The notes beneath the pieces are model-generated. The model made no database searches and was not told the origin of the DNA. It saw only the letters and a list, made by a program, of their open reading frames with translations. Both the position numbers and the translations under genes were made by a program. Shown one piece after another: positions 23,680 through 35,427 of a stretch of DNA of 64,000 nucleotides (positions are counted from its first letter, which is position 1; each line of letters opens with the position of its first letter). This DNA comes from Bryopsis sp. KO-2023 (lineage: Eukaryota; Chlorophyta; Ulvophyceae; Bryopsidales; Bryopsidaceae): contig BSYQ01000014.1 in assembly GCA_030272585.1 (NCBI GenBank), forward strand, positions 1,612,001 to 1,676,000, written 5' to 3'.

Positions 23680-25160
23680 TTTTGCCTGGACTGATTGCAA
23701 TGCAGCGGAGGCGCGAATGCTTGCTTTGAGTGTCGGTTGGATAATTGACGCTCGGCGTTGAGCCCTTCCCGCCAGCGCATTTTATTGAGCAAGCTTCTAG
23801 CTGGAAAGATTCTGTCGGTGCCGCCGCCAGGACGCCTGGTAGGTCTGGCGGCGGACTGGATACTGTCGATCCAGGAACTTGGGGAGGTGCCAGAAATGGC
23901 CGCCCGCGTCAATTCTGGAACACCCACAAAACAAACTGGAGGCTTATCGGATCATGAGGATCAAACGATCATCATAAATCGACACTGGTGGTGGACAGTG
24001 TTTTTTTTGAACCGCGATTCTCCTCCACAATGTAATTTATGTTCATGTGTATGTGTGTTTTCTTCAATTTCACTGGACCAAAAGTGGCTATCAATTTGGC
24101 TATTGTTGTCTCGTTGTAGCCTGCCCCAGCTACAATAGCACAAATTCCAAAGTGTAGAACAAAAAATGGATTTATCCACGTTGGTTGGGAGTCCTGTAGA
24201 TCTATCTCTTTTAGCTTAATCATTTTTTTCTTTGGAACGGTGGGATTTTCTTTGTCCAAGGGGCATTCTTTTGGGTGGGTTCTTTTTGTTGTTCTTACCT
24301 TGTATTACTCTGGCATTATGGGGGGTGATGGCCTCTTTTTGCTGTTATTGATTGATTGATTGAGTCCTGTAGAATCGTCGATCTTTTCCTTGGATGTGGC
24401 CCCAGTCCTACCAAACTTCGGATGCATGTGGCCCTTTCTTCGCCCAAAAAACTGCTGGGCAAATTATTTGAGGGGCCCAATGGGCCACAAAAAAATACAC
24501 TGGTGATGGATTCTATGACTACATTGATATTGTACTGCCTGTAAAGCAACAGCTTCTGCAGAAGGCGGCAGGCAAGCATACATCAAGATCGCAATCTCTG
24601 AATTTCTTCCACTTGAAAGTAATGTATGGATTCGCAGCATCCCTGTCTGCAGTAATTGAATGGCTCAAGCCCAACGCAGCACAAAACACACATTCTTTTT
24701 CAAAATATACCAAGCAACTTGTGAAAATGGAGCTTGCCAAGCTCCTGGGTATTAACAGGGTGGATTTCGGGTTGCGTTCGTTTTAAACTACGAATTGGGA
24801 TTCCAACAAATGGCAGCTTCTGAAAGGCGAGGCGAGGCGAGTTCAGCAGAGCAGAGGTTGAATCTTGCTCAGAAAACCAGCCCAGATGCCTGAAAGGTTT
24901 CCAAATATCTCGGCAAAAAAATCCACAATCCTTCCTACCCCCGTCCCAATCAAATGGACCGACCGAAAATAAAATATCTTGCACTCCTTGCTGTTTACTT
25001 CAAAACCCCCCAAAAGAACGGCTTGCTTGCACGAGTTCGTTTCTCAAAATGCCAGGTGCTTCACTCCCTCGCTTTTTTTTCCCCACCATCAAACCCCAAT
25101 GAAGCAACCAACAGTCGAGGTTTCAAACCCCCCCAGAATCTCAACCTCAACAAAAACCCT
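23680..25160. other. spacer, no gene recognised
   Basis: No supported gene. A short imperfect GGCGA repeat is at 24826-24842. The right end is the 3' side of the mTERF-like gene. Confidence 0.5.
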
Positions 25161-26810
25161 TTAAATGCTGTTCTCCAGAATATTAGCAATGGCTTCCTCC
25201 GAATAGTCTTTCTCCTTAAGATATCCCACTATCTTTTCCAAGCTGGCATCCACTTCGAGGCCAAAGAGAGAGGGCCTCTGAACCAGGGATTTGATGGGTT
25301 CTTTCAAACCTACGCCTTTCAAATAGGTGACAAGGGGTTCGATTCGCTCCTCGATGCTGTAGCACAGTATTGGGGGGTGCATGGTGATCACCTGTTTTCA
25401 GCAGAACATTTTGAAAAAGAAATCAAAACTAAACCTCGAAAATAATTCAGAAATCGCCCTTGGTGTCATACCCAGTGCAATCATTCATTTTGTTTTTGGC
25501 TGTTGCTTTTTATTCGTTGATTTGATTCAATTTCTTTGTTACTACTATTTTTTTGAATTTTTTTTCTTTGGGTGGGGGTGGGTAGGTGAAAACTGAATGC
25601 ATATCAATCCATTGACATAATTCAATGAGCACAATTCATCACAGAGTATTTATTTTCCTCAGGTTTTTTTCGCTACTTGATGTTGGTGCATTTCTCAACC
25701 ACGAGGCCAGATCATTCATGCGCACAGTGAATGAGCCTCATAAATCTTTTTCATCCTGAATGTCAATTATTGGAAAAGCAAATGGTGGTGGCGGACACAT
25801 TACCCGAGCAACCTCCTCATTACTCATATCGTAGCCCTTCAGGAACGCCACCAGTGGCTTCATGTCTGACTCAACGCTCAATCTCCTAGCCTTCACAAAC
25901 ACATCTATCAGGAGTGCAAAAAAAAAAAAAAAAAGCTGAATCTCTGAAACTGATTCTCTACCCAGCCCACAGGCACTCGCTCCACAGTTCAACAAGTAAT
26001 GGAACAGTCGTTGAATGATGATTTATCATGTCTATTCTGGGGATTTGACAGTCTGAGCTCTGGTTTTTCTTTCATCATGTCCTTTTTTCTCCTCATTAAA
26101 TTAAAAATGTAAAAAGAAACAAAAAGAAACTTACATTTGCGTTATTTGCACGTTTGGAATCTCGGAACGATACGAACAAAGAGTTTGGGTTCATGGCGAT
26201 ATCCAAGACTCTGGCAATTTCAGCTTGATTAGTCATCCCAAGGCTCCTCAAATACTCTCCTCCTTTGACATACGCCTCATCAACATCTCCTCCCTTCAAT
26301 GCTGTCCCCAACAAAAAAAAATCAGGTTCAAGATTTATTATATTTTACTTCCTTTTCATCTGGAAATCTACTTGGGCATCGCTGAACAAGTAGTCCACAG
26401 AAACACCTTTCAACCTCAACACATCGAGCATCCTCAAACAAACACCGACCAGAATTGATCATGATTTGACATCAATCTCCTCTATCCTCTTTTCAGCATG
26501 TGGCAATCTGATCCCAATTTTTTCTTATTATAATTCTCATGTCCAGGTTTTAGAACAGACATTTCAGGCAGAAATTCCACCCACAAATTCCACAAGGATT
26601 TTCCCAGTGAAACCCACCTTCACTCAGTATTGAAGCGGAGCCTTCGCCCGTGCTCTCACACCTAACGAAAACGTCCCTCCTCTTCGAAACGCATTCCACG
26701 CGTTTGCTGTAGGCACCTCGATGAGGAGTCGAGCGTATCATACCTGATGGCCTCCATCCAGAAAGATTTCGAACGACCAGCAGAGTCGACGACGTGCTCA
26801 ACAAAGACAT
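25161..26810 (-). CDS. mTERF-like (mitochondrial/plastid transcription termination factor) protein
   Basis: The last two exons are firm: 25904-25804 and 25391-25161 join in phase and read DMKPLVAFLKGYDMSNEEVAR then VITMHPPILCYSIEERIEPL, the alternating helical repeat with a 'P-x-I/L' turn that defines mTERF proteins, followed by further repeats (SLVQRPSLFGLEVDASLEKI) and TAA. Upstream exon-like blocks are 26301-26135 (YVKGGEYLRSLGMTNQAEIARVL), about 26432-26372 (MLDVLRLKGVSVDYLFSDA) and a first exon 26810-26618 with a Ser/Arg-rich start (MSLLSTSSTLLVVRNLSGW) that looks like an organelle transit peptide. mTERF proteins bind nucleic acid in mitochondria or plastids and affect transcription or RNA maturation. 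I could not close the frame between the first four blocks with strong splice sites, so their borders are provisional, or the gene is damaged. Confidence 0.7.
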
Positions 26811-27127
26811 GATGCCGCACAGTCGAAATGGCCGTCCACAGCCTTGGGGGGAATTTACAGATACCGATGAATCATTTAACAAACGTGATTGGTCGGGTGA
26901 GTCACCCGTAAACGGCACTTGCAAACAAAAACAAACAAAAACAAACGAAACAAACAAACAAACATCAAATTATTTCAGAAGCGGCTGCAGGGCTGTGCAG
27001 AATTTTATTTAAAAAAAAAATCATTCAAGCATTTCGAAGGAATGGTTAGCGTGTGGCAGTCATTGAAATTTGCAAGAGTGTCCGATGCACAAAAAGGAAT
27101 GGGGTGTGTAACAAACTTTGAGCGCAG

Positions 27128-27388
27128 GCTATCTCAAGTTGAGATAGCCAGAGTTGTGCCGAAGTCGTTTTTGCGACAACGACAACGGCCGTTAACGGCT
27201 TTAACGGTTAACGGCCGTTGTCGTTGTCGCAAAAACGACGTCGGCACGACTCTCACACTTTTCTTAATGATGTGACGTGACTGTAAAATCTCAAACGCAC
27301 GAGTGTGGACGAGCTGATTGGCGACTGGGAGCGTCACTTGGAGCGAGAGTTGTGCGCCGTTGCAACGGCGCACAACTCTGATCTCAAC
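27128..27388. mobile_element. foldback/MITE-like element with nested hairpins
   Basis: Three strong inverted repeats lie in 260 bp. At 27128-27150 two 11-bp arms (GGCTATCTCAA and its complement) flank one base. At about 27152-27250 two arms of roughly 45 bp, with an uninterrupted match of about 32 bp centred on CAACGGCCGTTAAC, flank a 4-7 base loop. At 27346-27379 there is a perfect 34-bp palindrome. The outer ends, from 27138 (GTTGAGAT..CAGAGTTGTG) and up to 27388 (its complement with a 3-base gap), look like terminal inverted repeats. No coding capacity. A duplicated target site was not identified, so 'mobile' is inference. Confidence 0.5.
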
Positions 27389-27861
27389 GCGAACAAACGT
27401 TCGCTATCTCTTGTTTACAAGTTTCCCTATCGAACTTTATACCTTCCCACGACTAATCAATACTAGCCACAAGATTCCTTCACTATCGCACTACCCCACG
27501 TTACACAGCACCACTTCCTTTCGTCCACTATTGCCTCATCTCAGTCATCTACAGCTTTGGCGCTCACAGGTGCGAGATTGAAACCCCCTTGACACCTAGA
27601 CTAGGTGACCTAGTGGAGCAGAGTGATGCTGCAAGTGTAACACTTGCCCTTGTTGGCTCTGGATTAACCCAACACCACTTGAAGGATCATATTCTTTCAG
27701 ACCACACCGTTTCACTGACACTTTTATTCCCCACAGACTCCACACAAGAATCCTATACCTGCTTCTCTCTCTCAACAGTCTGGAGGGAGCTCTTCCTGCA
27801 CTTGGGCGATTCAAACCCAATCACCCCTAAACCAGTAGATAATTGGGGAAAAAAAAACAAA

Positions 27862-27979
27862 CCAAACCGAACTTAATCAAACCAAACCAAACCGAACTTC
27901 ATCAAACCAAACCGAACCGAACTTAATCAAACCAAACCAAACCGAACTTAATCAAACCAAACCAAACCAAACCAAGCAC
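27862..27979. repeat. AAACC/AACCG satellite
   Basis: Tandem AAACC and AACCG pentamers are interrupted at intervals by GAACTTAATC or GAACTTCATC, giving a higher-order unit of about 30 bp in four imperfect copies. It ends about 200 bp before the CCCH gene start. Confidence 0.7.
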
Positions 27980-28173
27980 ATTGAGTCGAATCGTTTGCTC
28001 TGTTCCAAGTAGAGAGAGAGAGAAAAGCTTGCCCAAGAACTTCCTGTGAAATCGATATTTTTTTGGGTAATCGATTCTCGTTGGATTGTTGAAAAGGGCG
28101 GCGTTTCGATTCTCGTGTTCCCCTTTTTTTTTGGTCTTGGTTCGTTCTCTTTTGATTTTGGAGCTCGGTCAAG

Positions 28174-31100
28174 ATGTTTCTTTTTGATCGGATGTTTGGG
28201 CGCACCCGCGACCTCGTCAGGCATGTTGATGCCTTTTACCGGGAACGTAAGTATTGTCAAGAATCCAATCGAAAGTTTGCTACCTCGTTCACTGCTTAGT
28301 TTTTGTCCCATTTTTGAAAGCCGACTTGTCTCATGAATCCGTTGCGACCATGTTCATCCAAAACCACCGCCAGTTACACGCACGGACGACTCTTTGCAAC
28401 TCAACCGAACAAACTTCGTGCCCTGCGATTCACCGCATGTATCATTTGCCTCCGCGAATATAATCCGCGAAATCCGTTTCTGTATGTTCACGGATTCTGG
28501 CAAACCCACATGCGATCCGCCAGAAGGAATCGAGGGTGCAGGCGACGGGCATGGTCGATTCGCTCGGGTTAAGGTCCATGTAACGCTCGCCTGTGGGATT
28601 CGGGCATGGAGGGAAAAAATTGTCTCTATCGAAATCGAACGAAAAAAGTGAACGGAACGATCGATGCTGGATCGACAATATCTTTTGATACATGGCATGT
28701 ATGTATGACTCTGCATGTATTACATGCAGAGTCAACCTGCCGTGGTTTGCTTTCTTAAATCTGCTGGAGCTGCAGTTGGAGTTTATAAACCATTGAATTA
28801 AGAATCGATAGTATTTCACCATATTCCAATAACCATTGAATTCCTTCTCTTGCAACAAAGATTCCAACTGGACATTGGATTGCTTGAATAGGTTACGGGT
28901 TGGGTCTCTGGAGTTTGGAGCCCATCCAGGCCCAGCCCCAGCCCCAGCCCCAGCGTGACCTTGAGCAGTGGGAGGTAGCCCTGGAGGAGCGCGAACGGGA
29001 GCTGAAGAAACGAGAGGAGGAGCTAAACAAAAGGGAGAAGGGGGTGCAAGAGAGGGAGCAAATGGTGGGTACTGAAGGATGCTGGATTGAGTCACACTCT
29101 TAAAATGGCAATTTACATGTGTTTCAATGCTTATAAATTGTGTCGCAACAAAATTTCAACATATTTCTTGTTTTCTGGGGGGGGGGGGGGGGGGAGGAAA
29201 GGGGGCAGATTTTATTCCTTTGATTCCTTCTCGACTTTGGCACCGAATAACCAGACAATTTTGGAACTGCGATTCTGCTTTTATGTTTTCTTCATAATAT
29301 TTTTGGGAAAAAGTCATTGAAGATGTAAGAAACTCATATGAAAATGGGTGAAAGAAGGGATGAAGCCTTCCCGGAAAGCAAAAAAGGAAAGGAAATGTTC
29401 CTTCTGTGAATTGATCAATCAATCAGCCAACAAATGGATGGATATATATACTCTTATGTATCCATAAGTATATATAAGTATATGAATATACTGATACTAT
29501 TGCTGTGGTGGTTAATTTGCTGGGCTGCAAATGAATTCATTCGCAGTTTCATATTTTTTGCTACCCCTGAACAATGCTTGATTTTCGCATGTCTGTATCA
29601 ATTGTTGAGCCACTGAGGGTGAAAGCTTCCAGCAGCCCATTCATCGTGTGCGAAAAAAAAAGAAAAAAAAGAAAAAAGAAATGGGATCTCTGGCTCCAGG
29701 TATATAGTTTGATTTTCATTTTTCGTATTTTTTGCCTTCAATATATCTTGGTTTGGATGTTCCTGTGTTTTTCCAGGCCAGTCAGGTGATCATGATGGTT
29801 GTGGTGGTGGAGGAGGAGCAAGGGTCGACTGAAGGAGCCACCCAACCTTCGAATGAAGAATCGACCTCGGTGATTAAGACCAAGGATGTCACAGTCGAGG
29901 TAAAGATATGAATATATGGCCCTGTAACCGATCGGTCAAAGATCAATAGTTGGGTAATATTGGGAACAGAGGAGATCAAGGAATATTGAGATGTAAATTC
30001 AATAGGATAACAGTTCTGACAAACATTTTGGCGTGGCGCTTATTCTGTAATTCTTTTTGGTTTAGATATGAATCATCAGCCACAAGAGAAAGAAAATTCT
30101 GTTTGATCGTGGATCTAGGGATATGCTGTCCTTGGTGTTCTGTTTTAGTTTTTTTTTTTGTTAATGCGAAAAGCACTGGTCTAAAAGAGGAGGCTGCTAC
30201 TCAGGTCAGGGGTTGATTTGGATATAATGAGTTTAGTTGCCAAGAACGATGATTGCTTGCAAAGTCGTAGTCCCTTAAATTGTGGTTTATCGAATGTGTT
30301 TTTTTCCTGCAGGTGCTGAAACCAGAGAAAATCCCCGTTGACCACGGAGTGGCTGTGGAGCTGAAGAAGAGAGTGAAACCAGGAAAACCAGTGAAGCCAA
30401 CGCAAGGAGTCAGGCAACCACAGGTGAGGGTTAAAAAAAGACAAGAGATTGATGCCCTTTCGACTTCAAAATCTCTTTACCATCTATTTGTGGCAAAATA
30501 CGAACATGGAAAATACAATGCTAGTGGAGGAATGCAAGGACCTGAACAAAAGCACCGGATGGATTCAAGAGAATTATTGCCAAAAATTGGCTTTGTGTTG
30601 TTCCAGATCTCATCACTCGATTCTGTTGGAAGCAAGACAATCAGTTCGAACCCCCCTGGTGCATTAATATCCAAAAAAGCCTCTGGTACACCATTGAAAA
30701 AGGTTGCTGTGGGAGTCCGCAACAACACCATGAAGGTACTGGAAACATCGTCTCTGTTTTGAGCATACACCTCAATCTTTGGGAAAAATCACCAGATTCA
30801 TTGGTCGTTCTGTTGGTGTTTGTTTTTTGGTGAGGGCATTCGATTGTGATCTTTTCTTACTGAGCCCGAGAAGGTCTATGGCGACAGGTGCTGCAAAAGC
30901 AATATGTTTCGGCATTGTGGTTTGCATACAAATGACAATTGATGTAAGAAATTCGAGATTCGAGATTATGTTTTCTTTTCTTTTGTTTTTGAAGGTCCCC
31001 CCCAAAAAGAAGGAAATCAAAAAGGAGGAAATGACGGATGAAATTCCAAAAGGGACCAGCTGGGGTGATTACATGGAAGGTTTATCCAAAGGAGTGGCTG

Positions 31101-31450
31101 TTGTTCAGAGGCCCCCATCAATCGTGCCGTCCAGGAGGCGCAAAAAGAAGAATGTTCGCTGCAGGGAGTTCGAGAAAGGATTTTGCAAATTCGGACCAGA
31201 TTGCATGTTCCTTCATGAAGAGCCAGTGAAAGCATTGTGAGTACAGTTTTCCCTTTCATGTCCCGTACCGATGATTCATGATTGGACAAAATTCAGTAAA
31301 TATGGCCTGCAATTCTATTCTTCTGAGAGTGTATGATTTTCAACCACACGAGCAGTTGCTGGGTAAAATCCATTCCTCCAAAAATTTCATGTACATCAAT
31401 TAAGGGTCTAATTCAATTTTCTATGTGGTTTTCTCAGCCCAGGCACCTAA
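28174..31450 (+). CDS. coiled-coil CCCH zinc-finger protein
   Basis: Seven inferred exons (28174-28246, 28892-29064, 29777-29899, 30313-30423, 30607-30735, 30995-31236, 31438-31450) close in one frame to 287 residues. The short first exon begins MFLFDRMFGRTRDLV. Exon 2 has a QPQPQ stretch and a coiled coil of about 40 residues rich in Glu/Arg/Lys. Exons 3-5 are low-complexity and Lys/Pro/Val-rich. Exon 6 has a basic patch (SRRRKKKN) followed by one CCCH finger, CREFEKGFCKFGPDCMFLHE, spacing C-x7-C-x5-C-x3-H. Such fingers bind single-stranded RNA, commonly AU-rich; the basic patch could be a nuclear signal. A 15-nt microexon (about 30190-30204, before a gtcagg donor) is possible between exons 3 and 4. 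The protein ends four codons into exon 7. A family beyond CCCH is not recognised. Confidence 0.75.
28707..28733. repeat. perfect 27-nt inverted repeat in intron 1 of the CCCH gene
   Basis: Two 13-bp arms (GACTCTGCATGTA and its complement) flank a single T. The unit would form a tight hairpin in pre-mRNA. Confidence 0.8.
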
Positions 31451-34011
31451 ATCAGCGGTGGAGAAAGGAGGCGACCTAAAAAAAAGATGGAGAGGTAAGG
31501 AAAACTTGAAATCATTTTTCCTTTTGAACACAATATTTATTGAGTAAGTTAAGAATTCATATGAATCTAATGTATAGCGAAATATAGTAGATACTTTAAA
31601 ATAAATTTTGGAAAAGAAAAAAATTCATACATGCACATTTTTTCTAAGAGAGACATGTCTTTGTTGTTCCTCTCCTAAAGATATTAATAATGGAAAAGGA
31701 GGGAACTGGTTTTTTGGAGGACAATATATTGAAAAATAAAATAAAATGATATATATATATATAAATTGTGGACATTGTGCTCGTTGGTTTTATCCAAAGC
31801 ATGCGGTGAGTCTGTTCTTGTCTATTATCGAATTCGACAAATGTATCTGTTTTATAGTTTTCAGACAACGAGTTTCGGAAGTTACCCTCCAGTTGCTCGA
31901 TGTTTTCTGTTCTATCCACACACTCAATGTTTCAAATACAAGACTGGTGGAAAAAGTTTGAAAGGGGGATCCCTCCCATAGCTGTTTCGCCTGTTTTACA
32001 CCTAATTCTTTCTGGTGGTAAATTTTTGGTGTTGTGCGTGTTTTGTTTGTTTAGAAATTGGCCCCAAATGTTGGAGAGATCATGGATGGCTGCATGGCAG
32101 ACAAGAGTGATGTTGCTGTCAATCTTGACCTTGAGTCAGGTGATATGGTATTTTAGGATGGTGGCACAAAAGAGGGAAAACTGTTTTCTTTGCTCTTCCC
32201 TTTTGGGATTGAAACATAAGAGTCCATAAGGTAACGGAACAGTCTTTCCTTAGGATGGCAGTGGGATTGGCAGGGGAACAGCATCCGGAAAATGCTTGAA
32301 AAATTCTGAAAGGGAGTACACTCAGCATTGGATTGGCAGGGAAACAGCATTGGATTGGCAGGGGAACAGCATCCGGAAAATGCTTGAAAAATTCTGAAAG
32401 GGAGGACACTCAGCATTGGATTGGCAGGGGAACAGCATCCAGACAATGCTTGAAAAATTCTGAAAGGGAGGACACGCGGTTTCTCAAAAGGAACTGCTGG
32501 AACAGCATTGGAATTGGAGCTTGGGCACTGATATGACAAAACATGTCTGTCCAGTACATGCACCAAATCACTTCAGCTGGATGGAAATATGAGGTTTGTT
32601 TGTGAGGTTATCGACCCAATGAAGATCATCATGGAGTGAAATTCATTCCTTCTTCCGAAAAAAAAAAAAAAGAAGACAAGGTGGAAAAAAAAAATTGGTT
32701 GTGGTGGATTTAGAAAGAGAAAGGAGGGGGGAGTAAGGGTACAAATGAAGCAATAGGGTTTGGGCTTTGGATTTGATATTAGCGAAAAAAAGGGAAAGGA
32801 TGAAGACAAGGAAACAGAGAGTTAGAAAAACTGAGAGGGGTTTGTGAGTAGGAGGTGAAACGAAAAAAAAAGGTGGTGGATATTTGCAGTTCGTCTGGGG
32901 GAATGGTATTTAGTGGAAAAAAATTTGTGCAACAAGATGTGGAGAGAAGAGTGCTGATGATTCATATGATTTGGTCAAAATTCAGTAAATATGAGATCTC
33001 AGTCCTCCCCATGGAAATGGGTTTGTTGCTTTGAGGATAAGAGTAGACATTGCTTCTGTCAGTCATTCACTTTCAGCAGCATTTATATATTGGAGCAAAA
33101 TATAAGTGTGGTGGTTGTCAACCGCACTACTGCCCAAGATTTTGAAAGGTGCTCCATACTCTGGTTGTCCATCCTGTGAGTGGCCCATTTTTACATTATT
33201 TTGGAAAAACCAGCAGTTGACAATCATTGGCCTAGTCTGACATTCGGAGACAATGCATAGATTTCTGCAGATGTTTCGTTGAGCAATTGATGATGTAGAC
33301 AAAAACGATAATGGATGCATACACACACAAAAAAAAACACCCATTGGACACACACACACACACACACACACAAAAGTATTAGAGCATGTCCCATGAAAAC
33401 GATGGATGCACAGTTCTTGTTGCTGTACTCTGAGCTCCCACCCTCCAGTTCTTTCACAACCTTGAGTCCTACCAGGGTTTCCAGAGTGACTGATCGAATT
33501 GAATCGAAAAATATGCTTCAAACTCCGATTATTAACGATACCAAAGCCCCTCACTCTCATTTACAGTGGTTGGAGCAACCAGCGTGGGGAAGTCTCGATG
33601 AGTGCACTCGCTACGGAGAACACAACCCAGCGGAGGACTGGAAAAGGGGGGGATGTCTGTAGAAGAGATTAAGGGAATTTTGCGAAAGGAAATGTTGCTA
33701 CACTTTGGAAAATGGTATTTTTTTTTATTATTTTCTGTTGTCAACACCTCCTCCAGGATTTCGTGAGAAGAAGTTGGAGGCTGTTCTGCGGTACTCGGAT
33801 TGATTGGTGATGTTGTGAGTCCCGTACCCCATCAGCCGTTGGACAGACAGACAGACGCGCACGTGGGGCCTGTATTGCGCGGGACCGACTGTACCTACCA
33901 CACTGAACCTTTTTAAACCCGAACCCCTTCAGTTTTATCCATGTTATCCATTCGCAAGCACCAGCAGCTCCAATTTTCAAAAGACCGTTCCAACTCGAAT
34001 TGAAAGCGAAA
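31451..34011. other. spacer with satellites, no gene recognised
   Basis: Apart from a minisatellite at about 32258-32480 and a CA tract at 33335-33372 I see nothing supported. Open frames are short and lack family resemblance. Confidence 0.5.
32258..32480. repeat. minisatellite, about 66-bp unit
   Basis: Three copies of a unit containing GGAACAGCATCC, AATGCTTGAAAAATTCTGA and CAGCATTGGATTGGCAGG are arranged in tandem, with an extra partial unit at 32331-32360. Copies differ by a few bases only, so the expansion looks recent. Confidence 0.8.
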
Positions 34012-35427
34012 ATGATGAAGTTCACCGCCGTTGTTGCTCTCCTGGCCCTTGGAGTCTCTTGCGTCTCAGCCAGTGAGTTTTCGCGACGGAAGGCGTCTGC
34101 ATCCTCGTCCAGACTGGAGTCTGTTGTGCTTTCCTGCTAGTTTGAAGAAATAACAAAGCCTTGATCGCCTGTTGCAGAGTGTGGCGATCCCAACTGGGTG
34201 TGCTGCACCAACCGAGCTACCAAATGCGATTCCAACCTCAGATGCCTTGGAACGAGTGCGAACAGTCCTGGAGGGTAAGAAAAGCTGGTGATCACTGCAA
34301 CGATCAATACAGGATACTTCTTGTGGTTGACGCAGTTTGTATTTCTCTTGCACAGTTGTTTCCATCCAGGGTGTGGTGGCGAAAACAACAAGTGCTGCTC
34401 AAACAAGGCTCTGAAGAACATTTGCGAGGATGGCTTGGTGTGCAAGGATAAAAAGTGAGTCTGCTTGTCGGAGTATCTCGAAGAGCGATTGTATTTTGCA
34501 CGTTTCGCACTTGTCCTGACGAGTCCTCGTTCACGGATAACAGGTGCGTGAAGCCAACAGTCGTCACCCCCCCAGTTCCCGCAACCCCAGTTCCCGCAAC
34601 CCCAGTTCCTGCAACCCCAGTTCCTGCAACCCCAGTTCCTGCAACCCCAGTTCCTGCTACCCCAGTTCCTGCTACCCCAGTTCCTGGCAACCCAACCATT
34701 CCCACCATCACCGTCCCAACCGGATTGCCAGGTTAGTCACACCTTTACATCACCAATCCTTACTTATCTTTCTTCAGTCACGGGCGCTGTAATTTGATGG
34801 TTCGACCAGAACGTCTGATGATCGATAAAGCTTGCTTTTCACTGTAAAACCTGCAATTCAAGGTTCAGACTCCCAGCTCTTCTAAGGAAAGAGTTTTCTG
34901 TGGTATATCAGCTGGTCAGGGTGGTCCTCTGTCCTTTGCCAACATCGGTGGTAATGCGATCACCCAGATCGCTTCGGGAAGAGCAGGTACCCAGGGTGCT
35001 GGAACTACCTTCTCGACCAAACTTGACGGTGGTGCAGCCACTACGCAAGGAACTCAAGGTGCTTTCGTGAACGGTGCTGGTCCAGGAGCGGGACAAACGG
35101 CGCTGTCTGGAGCTGCCACTCTTTTCCCAGGTACCATAATATCCGTGCATTTTACAGGTTGTATGTCGCTCTTGTTACTCCAGTTGAGCTCTAACTGTGT
35201 GTTGTTTATATTTCGCAGCGAACGGTGGCGTGAGTGCCTTCGAAGGAACTAGCCAGTCTGGTTTCCTCGTGGATGGTGCTGGTGCCGCCGCCACAACTGA
35301 CAACGCTATCAAGGGCGCTGTGGACCCCACTGTGGCCGTTGGCGAAGCTGGGAGTGCCACAATTGCCTCTGGCCAGAACGGAGCCGCTGCATTCAACACT
35401 TTTTCCGTGAAGACTTTGGACCCATAG
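34012..35427 (+). CDS. secreted protein: Cys-rich module, VPATP repeats, Gly/Ala-rich domain
   Basis: Six inferred exons (34012-34072, 34178-34274, 34356-34454, 34544-34731, 34912-35130, 35219-35427) close in frame to 290 residues. Residues 1-20 are a clear signal peptide (MMKFTAVVALLALGVSCVSA). Next comes a small Cys-rich module of about 65 residues with 11-12 Cys, including two CC pairs (WVCCTN, NKCCSN), suggesting a disulfide-knotted domain. Exon 4 encodes seven perfect VPATP repeats plus a degenerate VPGNP, a typical extended, potentially O-glycosylated linker. Exons 5-6 encode a Gly/Ala/Thr/Gln-rich domain with repeated short 'GA' and 'TQG' words and no Cys. The organisation (secreted, rigid linker, low-complexity domain) fits a cell-surface, wall or matrix protein. 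I recognise no family. Exon 3 acceptor (34355) was chosen because it alone keeps the Cys frame. Confidence 0.8.
34575..34679 (+). repeat. 15-bp coding tandem repeat (VPATP x7)
   Basis: Seven consecutive 15-bp units encode Val-Pro-Ala-Thr-Pro. Units differ only at third codon positions (GCA/GCT and CCC/CCT), so both expansion and purifying selection on the peptide are plausible. Confidence 0.9.

Larger units (their letters stand above)
26811..28173. promoter_or_regulatory. divergent region between mTERF-like and CCCH genes
   Basis: This 1.36-kb spacer separates head-to-head starts. It contains a foldback/hairpin cluster (27128-27388) and an AAACC-type satellite (27862-27979), each listed separately. 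CAAA repeats occur near 26920-26960. No core promoter element is recognised. Confidence 0.4.

Noticed and set aside
33335-33372. CA-repeat tract as a functional element
   Set aside because: It is a simple dinucleotide microsatellite like several others in the window.
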